Assembly: GCF_900119385.1 (NCBI RefSeq) | Contig: NZ_FPKO01000007.1 | Location: forward strand, 1-64,000 | Direction of reading: 5' to 3' | Length of the DNA stretch: 64,000 nt | Origin: Thermophilibacter mediterraneus | GTDB taxonomy: Bacteria; Actinomycetota; Coriobacteriia; Coriobacteriales; Atopobiaceae | Shown: in pieces, positions 53,637-64,000 of the stretch | Layout: each line of letters begins with the position of its first letter | Numbering within the stretch: position 1 is the first letter of the stretch | Translations under genes and position numbers: made by a program | Notes under the pieces: generated by a model | Told to the model about the DNA's origin: nothing | Database searches by the model: none | What the model saw: the letters and a program-made list of their open reading frames with translations, nothing else

Positions 53637-54293
53637 CTACGCGTCCGCTCCGCCGTCCCCACCGCCGCGCTGCTCGCGGAGCGCGGGCAGGATCCGCTTG
53701 ACCACCCAGAAGCCGACCGCGACGACCACGATGGCGATGATGACGTACTTGACGATGTCGGAGACCCACTCCGCCTGCGCGGTGACCGTCGCCCACGCGC
53801 TGCCCGCGGCGGCGCCGAGGGAGCAGAGGATGGAGTTCCACACGACGGAGCCGACCAGCGTGTAGAGCGTGAAGCGCACCGGGTTCATCTTGGCGGTCCC
53901 GGCCGGGATCGAGATGAGGCTGCGCACGATGGGGATGCAGCGGCAGATGAGCACCGTGACCTGCCCCTTGCGGTCGAACCAGTCCACGGCGCTCGCGACG
54001 TCGCCGGGCTTGAAGCCCAGCAGGCGCATCGGGCGCGTGCCGAAGAACGTCATGAGGCGCTCGCGCGAGAGGAGCCTGCCCACGCCATAGAGGATGTAGG
54101 CCCCCGTGACCGAGCCCACCGTGGCGGCGGCGATCACGCCGGGGAGCACGAGGTCGGTCGTGGTGGTGAAGAAGCCGGAGAGGGGAAGGATCAGCTCGCT
54201 CGGGATGGGCGGGAAGACGTTCTCGAAGAAGATGAGGAACCACACGCCAACGTAGCCGAACTGGCTGATGAGATTGGTGAAGACGTCCTCCAT
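53637..54293 (-). CDS. DedA-family membrane protein
   Basis: This 218-residue membrane protein belongs to the DedA/VTT family; some members are undecaprenyl-phosphate or phospholipid flippases. Family marks are the early FFENVFPPIPSELILPLSG and the later RCIPIVRSLISIPAGTAKM, which form re-entrant loops. The start at 54293 follows GGGAGTCCC. Recycling the lipid carrier supports cell-wall and surface polysaccharide synthesis. Confidence 0.92.
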   Translation of the reverse strand: MEDVFTNLISQFGYVGVWFLIFFENVFPPIPSELILPLSGFFTTTTDLVLPGVIAAATVGSVTGAYILYGVGRLLSRERLMTFFGTRPMRLLGFKPGDVASAVDWFDRKGQVTVLICRCIPIVRSLISIPAGTAKMNPVRFTLYTLVGSVVWNSILCSLGAAAGSAWATVTAQAEWVSDIVKYVIIAIVVVAVGFWVVKRILPALREQRGGGDGGADA

Positions 54294-54442
54294 GGGACTC
54301 CCTTGTCTCGGAGACACAACGTTGCCCATTATCGCCGTTGGCCGTGCGCGCCGATGAAAATCAACGATTGCACAGAACTGCGCCCCGGCGGGCGGGGCCG
54401 GGCGCGCAGTCGCCGACCGCCCCGCCGGGGCGCCCCCCTGGC

Positions 54443-55591
54443 TCAGGGCAGCGGGGGCTCCCCGCAGGCGTCGAGGCGATCCTGCCACGCGGCGCGCGCC
54501 TCCTCGAACCCGGCGAGCCGCCGACGCGCCACGCCGAGGTCGAACGGCGCGAACCCCCGGTCCCGGGCCCCGGCGAGGGACTGCAGGAGCACCCGCCCGC
54601 TACCGTAGAGCTCGCTCAGGAACTCTTCGAACTCGCCCCTGTCGCGCACTCCCTCGGGCGGCGCGTCGCCCGAGCCCTCCATGAGCTGCACGCCGAGCGG
54701 GGCGGCGCCCCGCACGACCCGGACGACCCGGATGCGGTGCTCCCAGAGCGCCTGCTCGTCCCCGTAGGCGTAGGTGAGGTCGCTCGACTCGGTGAGGGTG
54801 GCGCCCAGCGTCTCCCGTGACGCGCGCCGCTCGACGAGCTTCCTCTTGCGCGTGGGTGGCACGGCGACGCCCCCGCACGCCTCGCGCTCGCCGAGGAGGA
54901 GGTTCTGGCGGCCGTTGCTGTGCAGGAAGCCGAACGGCTGGCAGTCGAGCCAGCACATGCTGAGCTGGATCGCCACGTGGAGGTCGAGGAACGTGAGGCC
55001 CGCGGGGACGAGGAGCCTCCTCCTGCACTCGCTGTCGAGGCTGCGCTCGCACGATTCGAAGAGGTCGTACGAGCGGTAGGTGCGGTATGCGGCGCCGGCG
55101 CGCACGTCGAGCACGAACCCGCGCGCGTCGTCGGCGTCGCGTCCGTACGCCTCGGGCGGCTCCTCGAGGGTGACGCGTCCGAGGGGGACCGCGGGGAGCG
55201 CACGGGCGGCGTCGCGGTCCCGCGACCCGACCAACGTCATGAGCTGCGCCATGGTGAGCGGGCCGGCACCGTCCAGGACCTCCTCGGCGAGTATCACCGG
55301 GCTCGACGACTTGATCTCGTCCATGCTGGCGCCGAGCGCGGGCCCGAGGGCGCACTGCAGGTACTTGACGACGCCGCGCGCCTCCCGTATCCCCTCGCGC
55401 GTGAAGAGCACCTGATCAGACCCCGGGGAGTACCTGACGAGGTCGTAGTCGGCCAGCGTCCTCAGCGGGCGGTCCCACGGGGCCTCGACCTGCTGGTACA
55501 GCACGTCGGAGAACTCGGTGAAGCCGTTTCTCAGGTAGGCGAGGGCGAGGGTCAGCAGCAGGTCGAGGCGCTCGTTGAGGGTCATGTCCAT
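54443..55591 (-). CDS. pRiA4b ORF-3-like protein
   Basis: The 382-residue protein contains a region similar to the plasmid pRiA4b ORF-3 family (PF07929): LHVAIQLSMCWLDCQPFGF and DLTYAYGDEQALWEHRIRVV. The family is widespread, and its function is unknown. The N-terminal 130 residues look helical and may form a winged-helix-like domain (LADYDLVRYSPGSDQVLFTR). It has no signal peptide. The start follows GGAGCGAAG. The family assignment is moderately firm. Confidence 0.68.
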   Translation of the reverse strand: MDMTLNERLDLLLTLALAYLRNGFTEFSDVLYQQVEAPWDRPLRTLADYDLVRYSPGSDQVLFTREGIREARGVVKYLQCALGPALGASMDEIKSSSPVILAEEVLDGAGPLTMAQLMTLVGSRDRDAARALPAVPLGRVTLEEPPEAYGRDADDARGFVLDVRAGAAYRTYRSYDLFESCERSLDSECRRRLLVPAGLTFLDLHVAIQLSMCWLDCQPFGFLHSNGRQNLLLGEREACGGVAVPPTRKRKLVERRASRETLGATLTESSDLTYAYGDEQALWEHRIRVVRVVRGAAPLGVQLMEGSGDAPPEGVRDRGEFEEFLSELYGSGRVLLQSLAGARDRGFAPFDLGVARRRLAGFEEARAAWQDRLDACGEPPLP

Positions 55592-55895
55592 CTTCGCTCC
55601 AATCTTCGTGTCGGGGGGCGAAGCCTAGCAGGTGAACGGGCTCCCCGACTTCCAGGCGACGTACCGCTTCCTGCGTCCGCCGGCAGGCGCGTGGCGCCTT
55701 CGTGGAGGCCGCGGTGCGCCTCGGCGAGCGGTCGTTTCATGGCCGCGGGCGGCGTGCGGCGGGAGGCCCCGCCGCCGCGTCGCGCCCGGCGCGACCGGGC
55801 GACGGACCCGTGCACAACCCTGTCAGATCGCTTACCGGGCGCTTACGGCGACGCCGTATCGTGAGGGCAACGTAAGGGCGACGTGGAGGTGTGCC
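55592..55895. other. Gene-free interval of about 300 bp
   Basis: I see no coding sequence here. It holds the divergent promoters of the pRiA4b-like gene and of the small membrane protein gene. No known repeat family member was found. Confidence 0.45.
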
Positions 55896-56090
55896 ATGCC
55901 CGAGACCATCCAGAGCTGCGGGGACACGAGTCTGAGGCGCCTCGGCGCCCTCGGTGCGCTGCTCTGCGGGGCGTGCGCCGTGCTGGGCGTGGTCCTTCTC
56001 GCCCTCGAGCCCACCGCGGCGAACCTCGTCGCGCTGCTCCTGGCGCTCGCGCTCGCCGCGAGCGGCTGCGCGATCGCGCGCCGGGCGTAG
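55896..56090 (+). CDS. Small two-helix membrane protein, 64 aa
   Basis: The short protein has two adjacent hydrophobic helices (LGALGALLCGACAVLGVVLLA and LVALLLALALAASGCAIA) joined by a turn (LEPTAAN). It is not recognised. A GGAGGTG ribosome-binding site lies five bases before the ATG. It precedes the copper operon on the same strand by 160 bp, but copper control sites lie between, so the two are probably separate units. Confidence 0.6.
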   Translation: MPETIQSCGDTSLRRLGALGALLCGACAVLGVVLLALEPTAANLVALLLALALAASGCAIARRA

Positions 56091-56175
56091 CCGCGAACCC
56101 TCCTCCTGACCCATCCGAGCCCCGCCCCTCGTGGGCCCCTCCGGCCGCCGTCGCGCGGTTTACCCCTCGCTGTCG

Positions 56176-56232
56176 TTGACAGATACCCCCATTGGGTATA
56201 AATTCTCTGTCATAGATACCCCTAGGGGGCAT
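56176..56232 (+). promoter_or_regulatory. Copper operon promoter with two CsoR operators
   Basis: TTGACA (56176-56181) and TATAAA (56197-56202) form a promoter with a tight spacer. The palindrome ATACCCCCATTGGGTAT (56183-56199) fills the spacer, and a second, ATACCCCTAGGGGGCAT (56216-56232), lies downstream. CsoR repressors bind such ATACCC/GGGTAT-type palindromes and release them on binding Cu(I). Repression by blocking RNA polymerase is therefore expected. Confidence 0.8.
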
Positions 56233-56249
56233 GAGGAACGGGAGGCTCG

Positions 56250-56597
56250 ATGGACGATCGGGACCTGGCGGCGACGCCCGCCGGCACGGACGGGGCGGGG
56301 GCGTGCCCGCGCTGCGGCGCGTACAAGCACACGCCGCGCTCCCCGGAGCTCAAGCGCGACGTCACGCGGCGCATCAACCGCGTCGTCGGCCAGCTGGGCG
56401 GCATCAGGGCGATGGTCGAGGAGGACCGCTACTGCGGCGACGTCCTCACGCAGCTCGCCGCCGTGGAGTCGGCGGTGAAGGCGATCTCGCGCGTGGTCAT
56501 GCGCGACCACCTCGAGACCTGCGTGGTCGAGCGCGTCCGCGCCGGGGACGCCGAGGTGGTCGACGAGGTCATGGACCTCTTCAAGAAGTTCATGTGA
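56250..56597 (+). CDS. csoR: CsoR-family copper-sensing repressor
   Basis: This 115-residue all-helical repressor controls copper efflux. The Cu(I) ligands are Cys62, His87 and Cys91 (CGDVLTQLA and [10 protein letters not shown]), the CsoR pattern. It also has an N-terminal CPRC pair (Cys19, Cys22), not part of the core family, which may bind metal as well. The copper transporter gene follows after 73 bp on the same strand. Two operators lie in its promoter. Confidence 0.93.
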   Translation: MDDRDLAATPAGTDGAGACPRCGAYKHTPRSPELKRDVTRRINRVVGQLGGIRAMVEEDRYCGDVLTQLAAVESAVKAISRVVMRDHLETCVVERVRAGDAEVVDEVMDLFKKFM

Positions 56598-56670
56598 GCC
56601 CGCCCGGCGCGGGCCCTGCCAGATCGTCTGCGAATTGGGGCACGCACCCAATTTACAGAGGGGGAGTCAG

Positions 56671-59307
56671 ATGAGGGAGACCTTTGACATTACGGGCATG
56701 ACCTGTGCGGCGTGCTCGGCGCGGGTGCAGAAGGCGGCGGGCGGCGTGCCCGGGGTGACCTGCGCCAACGTGAACCTGCTCAAGAACTCGATGGAGCTCG
56801 ACTACGACGGAGACGGGGCCACGGCAGCTGCCGTCATCGAGGCCATCGAGCGGTCGGGCTACGGCGCGAGCCGCCGGACGCCGCGCGCCGCCGGTCGCGC
56901 CGCGGATCCGGTCGAGCGCCCCGGCGCCGCCGCGGAGCGCGCCGTCGCGGAGAAGCGCAGCCAGCTCATCGTCTCCGCGATCTTCTCGGTGCCGCTGTTC
57001 TACGTGGCGATGGGGCCGATGCTCGGCTGGCCGCAGCCGGCACCGATCGCCGGGGACGCCAACCTCATGGCGCAGGCGCTCACGCAGCTGCTGCTCTGCA
57101 TGCCCATCCTGATGGTCAACCGCCACTACTTCGTGACCGGTTTCAAGACGCTCTGGCACCGCGCGCCCAACATGGACTCGCTCATCGCGCTGGGCTCGGC
57201 GGCGTCTGCCCTGTGGTCGGTCGCCCAGCTCTACCGCATGGCGTGGGCCCTGGGCTCGGGTGACGCCGCGACGCTCCATGCCGCGGCGCACGACCTCTAC
57301 TTCGACTCGGCCGGCATGATCCTCACCCTCATCACGCTCGGCAAGTTCTTCGAGGCGCGCGCCAAGGGGCGCACCACCGACGCCATCGCCGCCCTCATGG
57401 ACCTCGCGCCCAAGACGGCCACCGTCATGCGCGACGGCGCCGAGGTCGAGGTCCCGACCGAGGAGGTCGTCGTGGGGGAGCGCGTGATCGTGCGGGCCGG
57501 CGAGTCGGTGCCCGTGGACGGCGTGGTCGTGGAGGGCTCCGCGGCCGTCGACGAGTCGGCGATCACCGGCGAGTCGGTGCCCGTGGAGAAGGGCCCGGGC
57601 GACCGCGTGACCGGCGCCACCGTCTCGACGCGGGGCTGGCTCGCCGTGGAGGCGCGCGCCGTGGGCGACGACACCGCTCTCGCCGGCATCATCCGCCTCG
57701 TTGACGAGGCGACGAGCTCCAAGGCCCCCATCGAGCGCATGGCCGACAGGATCGCCGGCGTCTTCGTGCCAGTGGTCATCGCCGTCGCCGCGGTGACGCT
57801 CGTGGCATGGGCGGCGCTCTCGGGCGACTTCGCCCTGGCGCTCACGCACGCCATCTCCATCCTCGTGATCTCGTGCCCCTGCGCGCTGGGGCTCGCCACG
57901 CCCACGGCCATCATGGTGGGCACCGGCCGCGGCGCCGCCAACGGCATCCTCATCAAGTCCGCCGAGGCGCTCGAGACCGCCTGCCGCGTGGACGCGGTGG
58001 CGCTCGACAAGACCGGAACCGTCACGGCGGGGGCCCCGCGCGTGACCGACGTCCGTCTCGCGGGCACGGTGTCCGAGGCCGAGCTCGTGCGCGTCGCCGC
58101 CGCGCTGGAGCGCAAGAGCGAGCACCCGCTCGCCTCCGCCATCTGCGCCTACGCCGACGAGCGCCACCCCGGGGCGGACGCGGGCGCGGTCGTGTCGGGC
58201 TTCGAGCAGGTGCCGGGCGGGGGCATCGCCGCCTCCGTCGACGGCGCGGCGGCGCTCGCCGGCAACGCGCGCCTCATGGCGGACCGCGGCGTCGAGCTCG
58301 GCGCCCTCGCGGACGAGGCCGCCGAGCTCGCCGACGACGGGAAGACCCCGCTGTTCTTCTCGTCCGACGGGAGGGCCCTCGGCCTGGTCGCCGTGGCGGA
58401 CCCGGTCAAGCCCACGAGCGCCCGTGCCGTCGCGCGCCTGCGCGCGATGGGCGCGCGCACCGTCCTTCTCACCGGGGACCAGGAGCGCACCGCCGCGGCG
58501 GTGGCCCGACGGGTGGGCGTCGACGAGGTCATCGCCGGGGTGCTGCCCGCCCAGAAGGAGGCGAAGGTCCGCGAGCTGCAGGGCGCCGGTCGCGTCGTGG
58601 CCATGGTCGGTGACGGGATCAACGACGCCCCCGCGCTCGCGCGCGCCGACGTGGGCGTCGCCATCGGCGCGGGCACCGACGTTGCCATCGGGTCGGCCGA
58701 CGTGGTGCTCATGCGCTCCGACCCGGCCGACGTGGCCACGGCTATGGAGCTCTCGCGCGCCACGATGAGAAACATCAAGCAGAACCTCTTCTGGGCGCTC
58801 TTCTACAACGCGATCTGCATCCCGGTCGCGGCGGGCGCGCTCTCGCCGTGGGGCGTGACGCTCAACCCCATGATCGGCGCCGCCGCCATGGGCTTCAGCT
58901 CCGTCTTCGTGGTGACCAACGCGCTGCGCCTGCGCACGTGGAGGCCGCGCGAGGCGGTGCCCGCGGGGGACGCGCCCGCGCGGGGCGAGGCGAGCGGCGG
59001 GTCCGCCGTGTCGGTCTCGAGCGTCGACGCCCCCGCGCCGTCAAAGCCAGTGGATTCCTCGGCCGCGAGGGCGGCCGAGCCGACAGGAAAGGAAGCAGCC
59101 ATGACCAGGAAGCTCAACGTGACCGGGATGATGTGCCAGCACTGCGTCGCGCACGTGACCAAGGCGCTCGAGGGCGTCGAGGGCGTGAGCTCCGTCGACG
59201 TGAGCCTCGAGGCGGGCACCGCGACGGTGGAGGCGGCCGAGGGCGTCTCCGACGACGCGCTTGTCGCCGCCGTGGCGGACGCCGGCTACGAGGCCACCGT
59301 CGCGTAG
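56671..59307 (+). CDS. copA: Copper-exporting P1B-type ATPase fused to a C-terminal CopZ-like domain
   Basis: This 878-residue pump exports Cu(I). It has an N-terminal heavy-metal domain (GMTCAACS, residues 9-16), membrane helices, the TGES actuator motif (299-302), the copper-binding CPC motif (402-404), the phosphorylated aspartate in DKTGT (446-450) and [10 protein letters not shown]. After the last helices and a 55-residue linker rich in S, A and P comes a second heavy-metal domain from residue 811 (VTGMMCQHC). It looks like the chaperone CopZ joined in frame. A separate start for that part is described in the next entry. Confidence 0.94.
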   Translation: MRETFDITGMTCAACSARVQKAAGGVPGVTCANVNLLKNSMELDYDGDGATAAAVIEAIERSGYGASRRTPRAAGRAADPVERPGAAAERAVAEKRSQLIVSAIFSVPLFYVAMGPMLGWPQPAPIAGDANLMAQALTQLLLCMPILMVNRHYFVTGFKTLWHRAPNMDSLIALGSAASALWSVAQLYRMAWALGSGDAATLHAAAHDLYFDSAGMILTLITLGKFFEARAKGRTTDAIAALMDLAPKTATVMRDGAEVEVPTEEVVVGERVIVRAGESVPVDGVVVEGSAAVDESAITGESVPVEKGPGDRVTGATVSTRGWLAVEARAVGDDTALAGIIRLVDEATSSKAPIERMADRIAGVFVPVVIAVAAVTLVAWAALSGDFALALTHAISILVISCPCALGLATPTAIMVGTGRGAANGILIKSAEALETACRVDAVALDKTGTVTAGAPRVTDVRLAGTVSEAELVRVAAALERKSEHPLASAICAYADERHPGADAGAVVSGFEQVPGGGIAASVDGAAALAGNARLMADRGVELGALADEAAELADDGKTPLFFSSDGRALGLVAVADPVKPTSARAVARLRAMGARTVLLTGDQERTAAAVARRVGVDEVIAGVLPAQKEAKVRELQGAGRVVAMVGDGINDAPALARADVGVAIGAGTDVAIGSADVVLMRSDPADVATAMELSRATMRNIKQNLFWALFYNAICIPVAAGALSPWGVTLNPMIGAAAMGFSSVFVVTNALRLRTWRPREAVPAGDAPARGEASGGSAVSVSSVDAPAPSKPVDSSAARAAEPTGKEAAMTRKLNVTGMMCQHCVAHVTKALEGVEGVSSVDVSLEAGTATVEAAEGVSDDALVAAVADAGYEATVA
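59101..59307 (+). CDS. copZ: CopZ-like copper chaperone from an internal start inside copA
   Basis: The final 68 codons of copA begin with an ATG that is preceded by AGGAAAGGAAGCAGCC, a well-placed ribosome-binding site. The product would be a complete CopZ (CxxC in GMMCQHC, then [16 protein letters not shown]). In many relatives copA and copZ are separate adjacent genes. Here they are fused, but the old start seems to be kept, so the cell may make both the fusion and the free chaperone. This second product is inferred, not seen. Confidence 0.6.
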   Translation: MTRKLNVTGMMCQHCVAHVTKALEGVEGVSSVDVSLEAGTATVEAAEGVSDDALVAAVADAGYEATVA

Positions 59308-59330
59308 CGCGCCCGCTGCTCGAGCGTGAC

Positions 59331-59417
59331 GCGGAGCCGACCGCGCACACCCTCCGTCCGGGCCCCGTCTCGGGGCGTGAAAGCGAGGGTGTGCGCGGTC
59401 GGCCTCGGTACACGGCG
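59331..59417. repeat. 87-bp palindromic element, copy B
   Basis: The inverted copy of the element at 18719-18805 has the same perfect 16-bp arms (59336-59351 and 59388-59403) and the shared flank CTCGGTACACGGCG. The loop differs. It lies between copA and the MFS gene, where it may end the copper operon. Confidence 0.85.
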
Positions 59418-59518
59418 GGCTGGGGCGGGCGTGCCGGGCCGCGCGGCGGCCCCGCGGCCAGGGCGCGGCGGGTCTACAATGGTGCGGCTCGAAATCGGAC
59501 GTCGGGAAGGACCTGCCC

Positions 59519-63002
<3,484 letters not shown>

Positions 63003-63056
63003 CGGTGGGACAGCGGGGACGGAGGTGTGACACACCCCCCGTCCCCGCTGTCCCGC
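63003..63056. repeat. GGGGAC-family palindromic repeat, copy 6
   Basis: CGGTGGGACAGCGGGGACGG, core GGTGTGACACACC, ends CCCCGCTGTCCCGC. It starts directly after the ligA stop codon and runs to 19 bases before the next ATG. Confidence 0.75.
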
Positions 63057-63074
63057 GCGGGAGGAGGGACGCGC

Positions 63075-63833
63075 ATGACGCGTGATGACACGAGGGCCGA
63101 CTACGGCCGCATAGACTTCGAGGGGCTGCCCAACACGCGCGACCTGGGAGGGCTCGTGGGCGCGGGCGGCAGGCGCGTGCGCCGCGGGCTGCTCCTGCGC
63201 TCGGGAACGCTCTACTTTGCCACGAGCGCCGACCGCAGGCGCCTCATCGAGGACTACCACCTGCGCACGGTCGTCGACCTGCGCGGGGAGGACGAGCTCG
63301 CCGAGTACCCCGACCACATGGAGCGCATGCCCGGCGTGCGCTACGTGCACGCCGACGCCCTCAGGGACGCCGTCGCCGGCATCTCGCAGAACGCGGAGGC
63401 GCGCGAGCGCCTGGAGGCGGCGCGCACCAGCACCGACGACCCGGCCCTCTTCATGGAGACGGTCTACCCGCACATCCTGCTCGGGGAGTCCGGGGTCGCG
63501 GCCTATCGGTCCCTCATGCGATGCGTGCTCGAGACGACGGACGGCGCCGTCCTCTGGCACTGCCACTTCGGGCGCGACCGCTGCGGCATGGGGAGCATGC
63601 TCGTGGAGGCCGCCCTCGGCGTGGACCCGGGGGCCATCGAGGAGGACTACCTCGCCACCAACCGCTTCAACCCCGATCCCGCCGACGAGCGAACCGACGC
63701 CAACCCGCGCTTCATCCGCGCCGCGGTGGGGGCGCTCGACCGGGAGTTCGGCGGCGTCATGGGCTACGTGCGCGAGGCCCTCGGGCTGGGCGAGGCCGAG
63801 GTGTCCGAGCTCCGCGGGCGCTACCTGGAGTAG
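63075..63833 (+). CDS. Tyrosine-phosphatase-like protein (PF13350 type)
   Basis: The 252-residue protein has the family's early NTRDLGGL motif, a DLRGEDEL segment and the P-loop HCHFGRDRCG with Cys163 and Arg169. Relatives with HCxxGKDRTG act as protein tyrosine or phosphoinositide phosphatases. The CX5R core is kept, but histidine and phenylalanine replace the usual TA or SA, so substrate specificity may differ. It starts after GGGAGGAGG. Neighbouring genes give no pathway. Confidence 0.88.
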   Translation: MTRDDTRADYGRIDFEGLPNTRDLGGLVGAGGRRVRRGLLLRSGTLYFATSADRRRLIEDYHLRTVVDLRGEDELAEYPDHMERMPGVRYVHADALRDAVAGISQNAEARERLEAARTSTDDPALFMETVYPHILLGESGVAAYRSLMRCVLETTDGAVLWHCHFGRDRCGMGSMLVEAALGVDPGAIEEDYLATNRFNPDPADERTDANPRFIRAAVGALDREFGGVMGYVREALGLGEAEVSELRGRYLE

Positions 63834-63841
63834 GGGGAGCC

Positions 63842-64000
63842 GTGAACCTCCTCACGCGACTTCGGCTGGGCGAGGGCCTCTCCGCGGGGGAGCGCGCCCT
63901 AGCCGAGGTCCTTCTCGCCGACCCCGACGCGCTCGACCGCGCCACCGTCAAGCTCGCCCTCTCGCCGCAGGAGGACCACGCGCGCAAGGTGTCCCCCTTC
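63842..64000 (+). CDS. RpiR-family transcriptional regulator, N-terminal part
   Basis: Only the first 53 codons are in the window. They start at a GTG after GGGGGAGCC and encode LLTRLRLGEGLSAGERALAE, followed by VLLADPDALDRATVKLAL. This matches the RpiR helix-turn-helix start (a segment like LTxAExxIAxYILxNP). Such regulators carry a SIS sugar-binding domain further on. The call is tentative because the rest is cut off. Confidence 0.6.
   Translation, partial: MNLLTRLRLGEGLSAGERALAEVLLADPDALDRATVKLALSPQEDHARKVSPF

Overview
The window looks like chromosomal DNA of a high-GC, Gram-positive, strictly fermentative anaerobe. Codons end almost always in G or C. There is no outer-membrane or respiratory machinery, but there are a pyruvate formate-lyase (PFL) locus, a monomeric [FeFe]-hydrogenase, a lactose/cellobiose-type PTS, a sortase with a wall-anchored repeat protein, and NiaR control of NAD synthesis. 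This fits an Olsenella-like member of the Coriobacteriia (Actinomycetota). That placement is inference from gene content and composition; no rRNA or tRNA gene is present to test it.

Layout. 1-8.3 kb: ilvE, a small unknown protein, hisS, a MacA/MacB-type efflux operon on the minus strand and an RluA-type pseudouridine synthase. 8.26-8.72 kb: two facing arrays of short repeats spaced at 41 bp. 8.9-14.0 kb: [FeFe]-hydrogenase, NdpA-like nucleoid protein, a secreted coiled-coil cell-wall hydrolase and a polysaccharide deacetylase. 14.1-18.6 kb: a marR-ABC-ABC efflux operon. 18.8-22.6 kb: a complete nadA-nadB-nadC-niaR operon with a probable NiaR operator. 22.7-29.1 kb: membrane proteins, a broken alpha-amylase, an M20 dipeptidase, a hemolysin-III protein and a GntR/UTRA regulator. 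29.4-34.8 kb: beta-glucoside operon (GH1, EIIC, EIIB, EIIA, GH4). 34.8-40.5 kb: class B-like sortase and a 1609-residue DUF11 adhesin ending in FPNTG. 41-46 kb: YccF, SDR, DUF1294, C69 dipeptidase, DAHP synthase. 46.2-49.6 kb: the PFL locus. 50.3-55.6 kb: GtrA, GH3, DedA, pRiA4b-like protein. 55.9-59.3 kb: a CsoR-controlled copper operon. 59.5-64 kb: MFS transporter, ligA, a tyrosine-phosphatase-like protein and the start of an RpiR-type regulator.

The most interesting system is the PFL locus. The large PflB protein has the catalytic Cys-Cys pair but stops before the glycyl-radical domain. The next gene encodes only that missing domain in 80 residues, and the activase gene pflA follows. The sequence therefore predicts a two-part pyruvate formate-lyase in which the radical is carried on a separate small subunit. 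A second notable arrangement is copA, in which a CopZ-like copper chaperone is fused to the C-terminus but keeps its own ribosome-binding site and ATG.

The window is also unusually rich in dispersed palindromes. A GGGGAC/GTCCCC family sits at gene ends at six places. It supplies the N-terminus of NadB and the premature end of an alpha-amylase. There are also a GTGCAAA family (two copies), an 87-bp inverted pair 40 kb apart, tandem hairpins, a 161-bp inverted-repeat element and a strongly over-represented decamer, GGCGAGAAGG. No CRISPR array, tRNA, rRNA, insertion sequence or prophage gene was seen.
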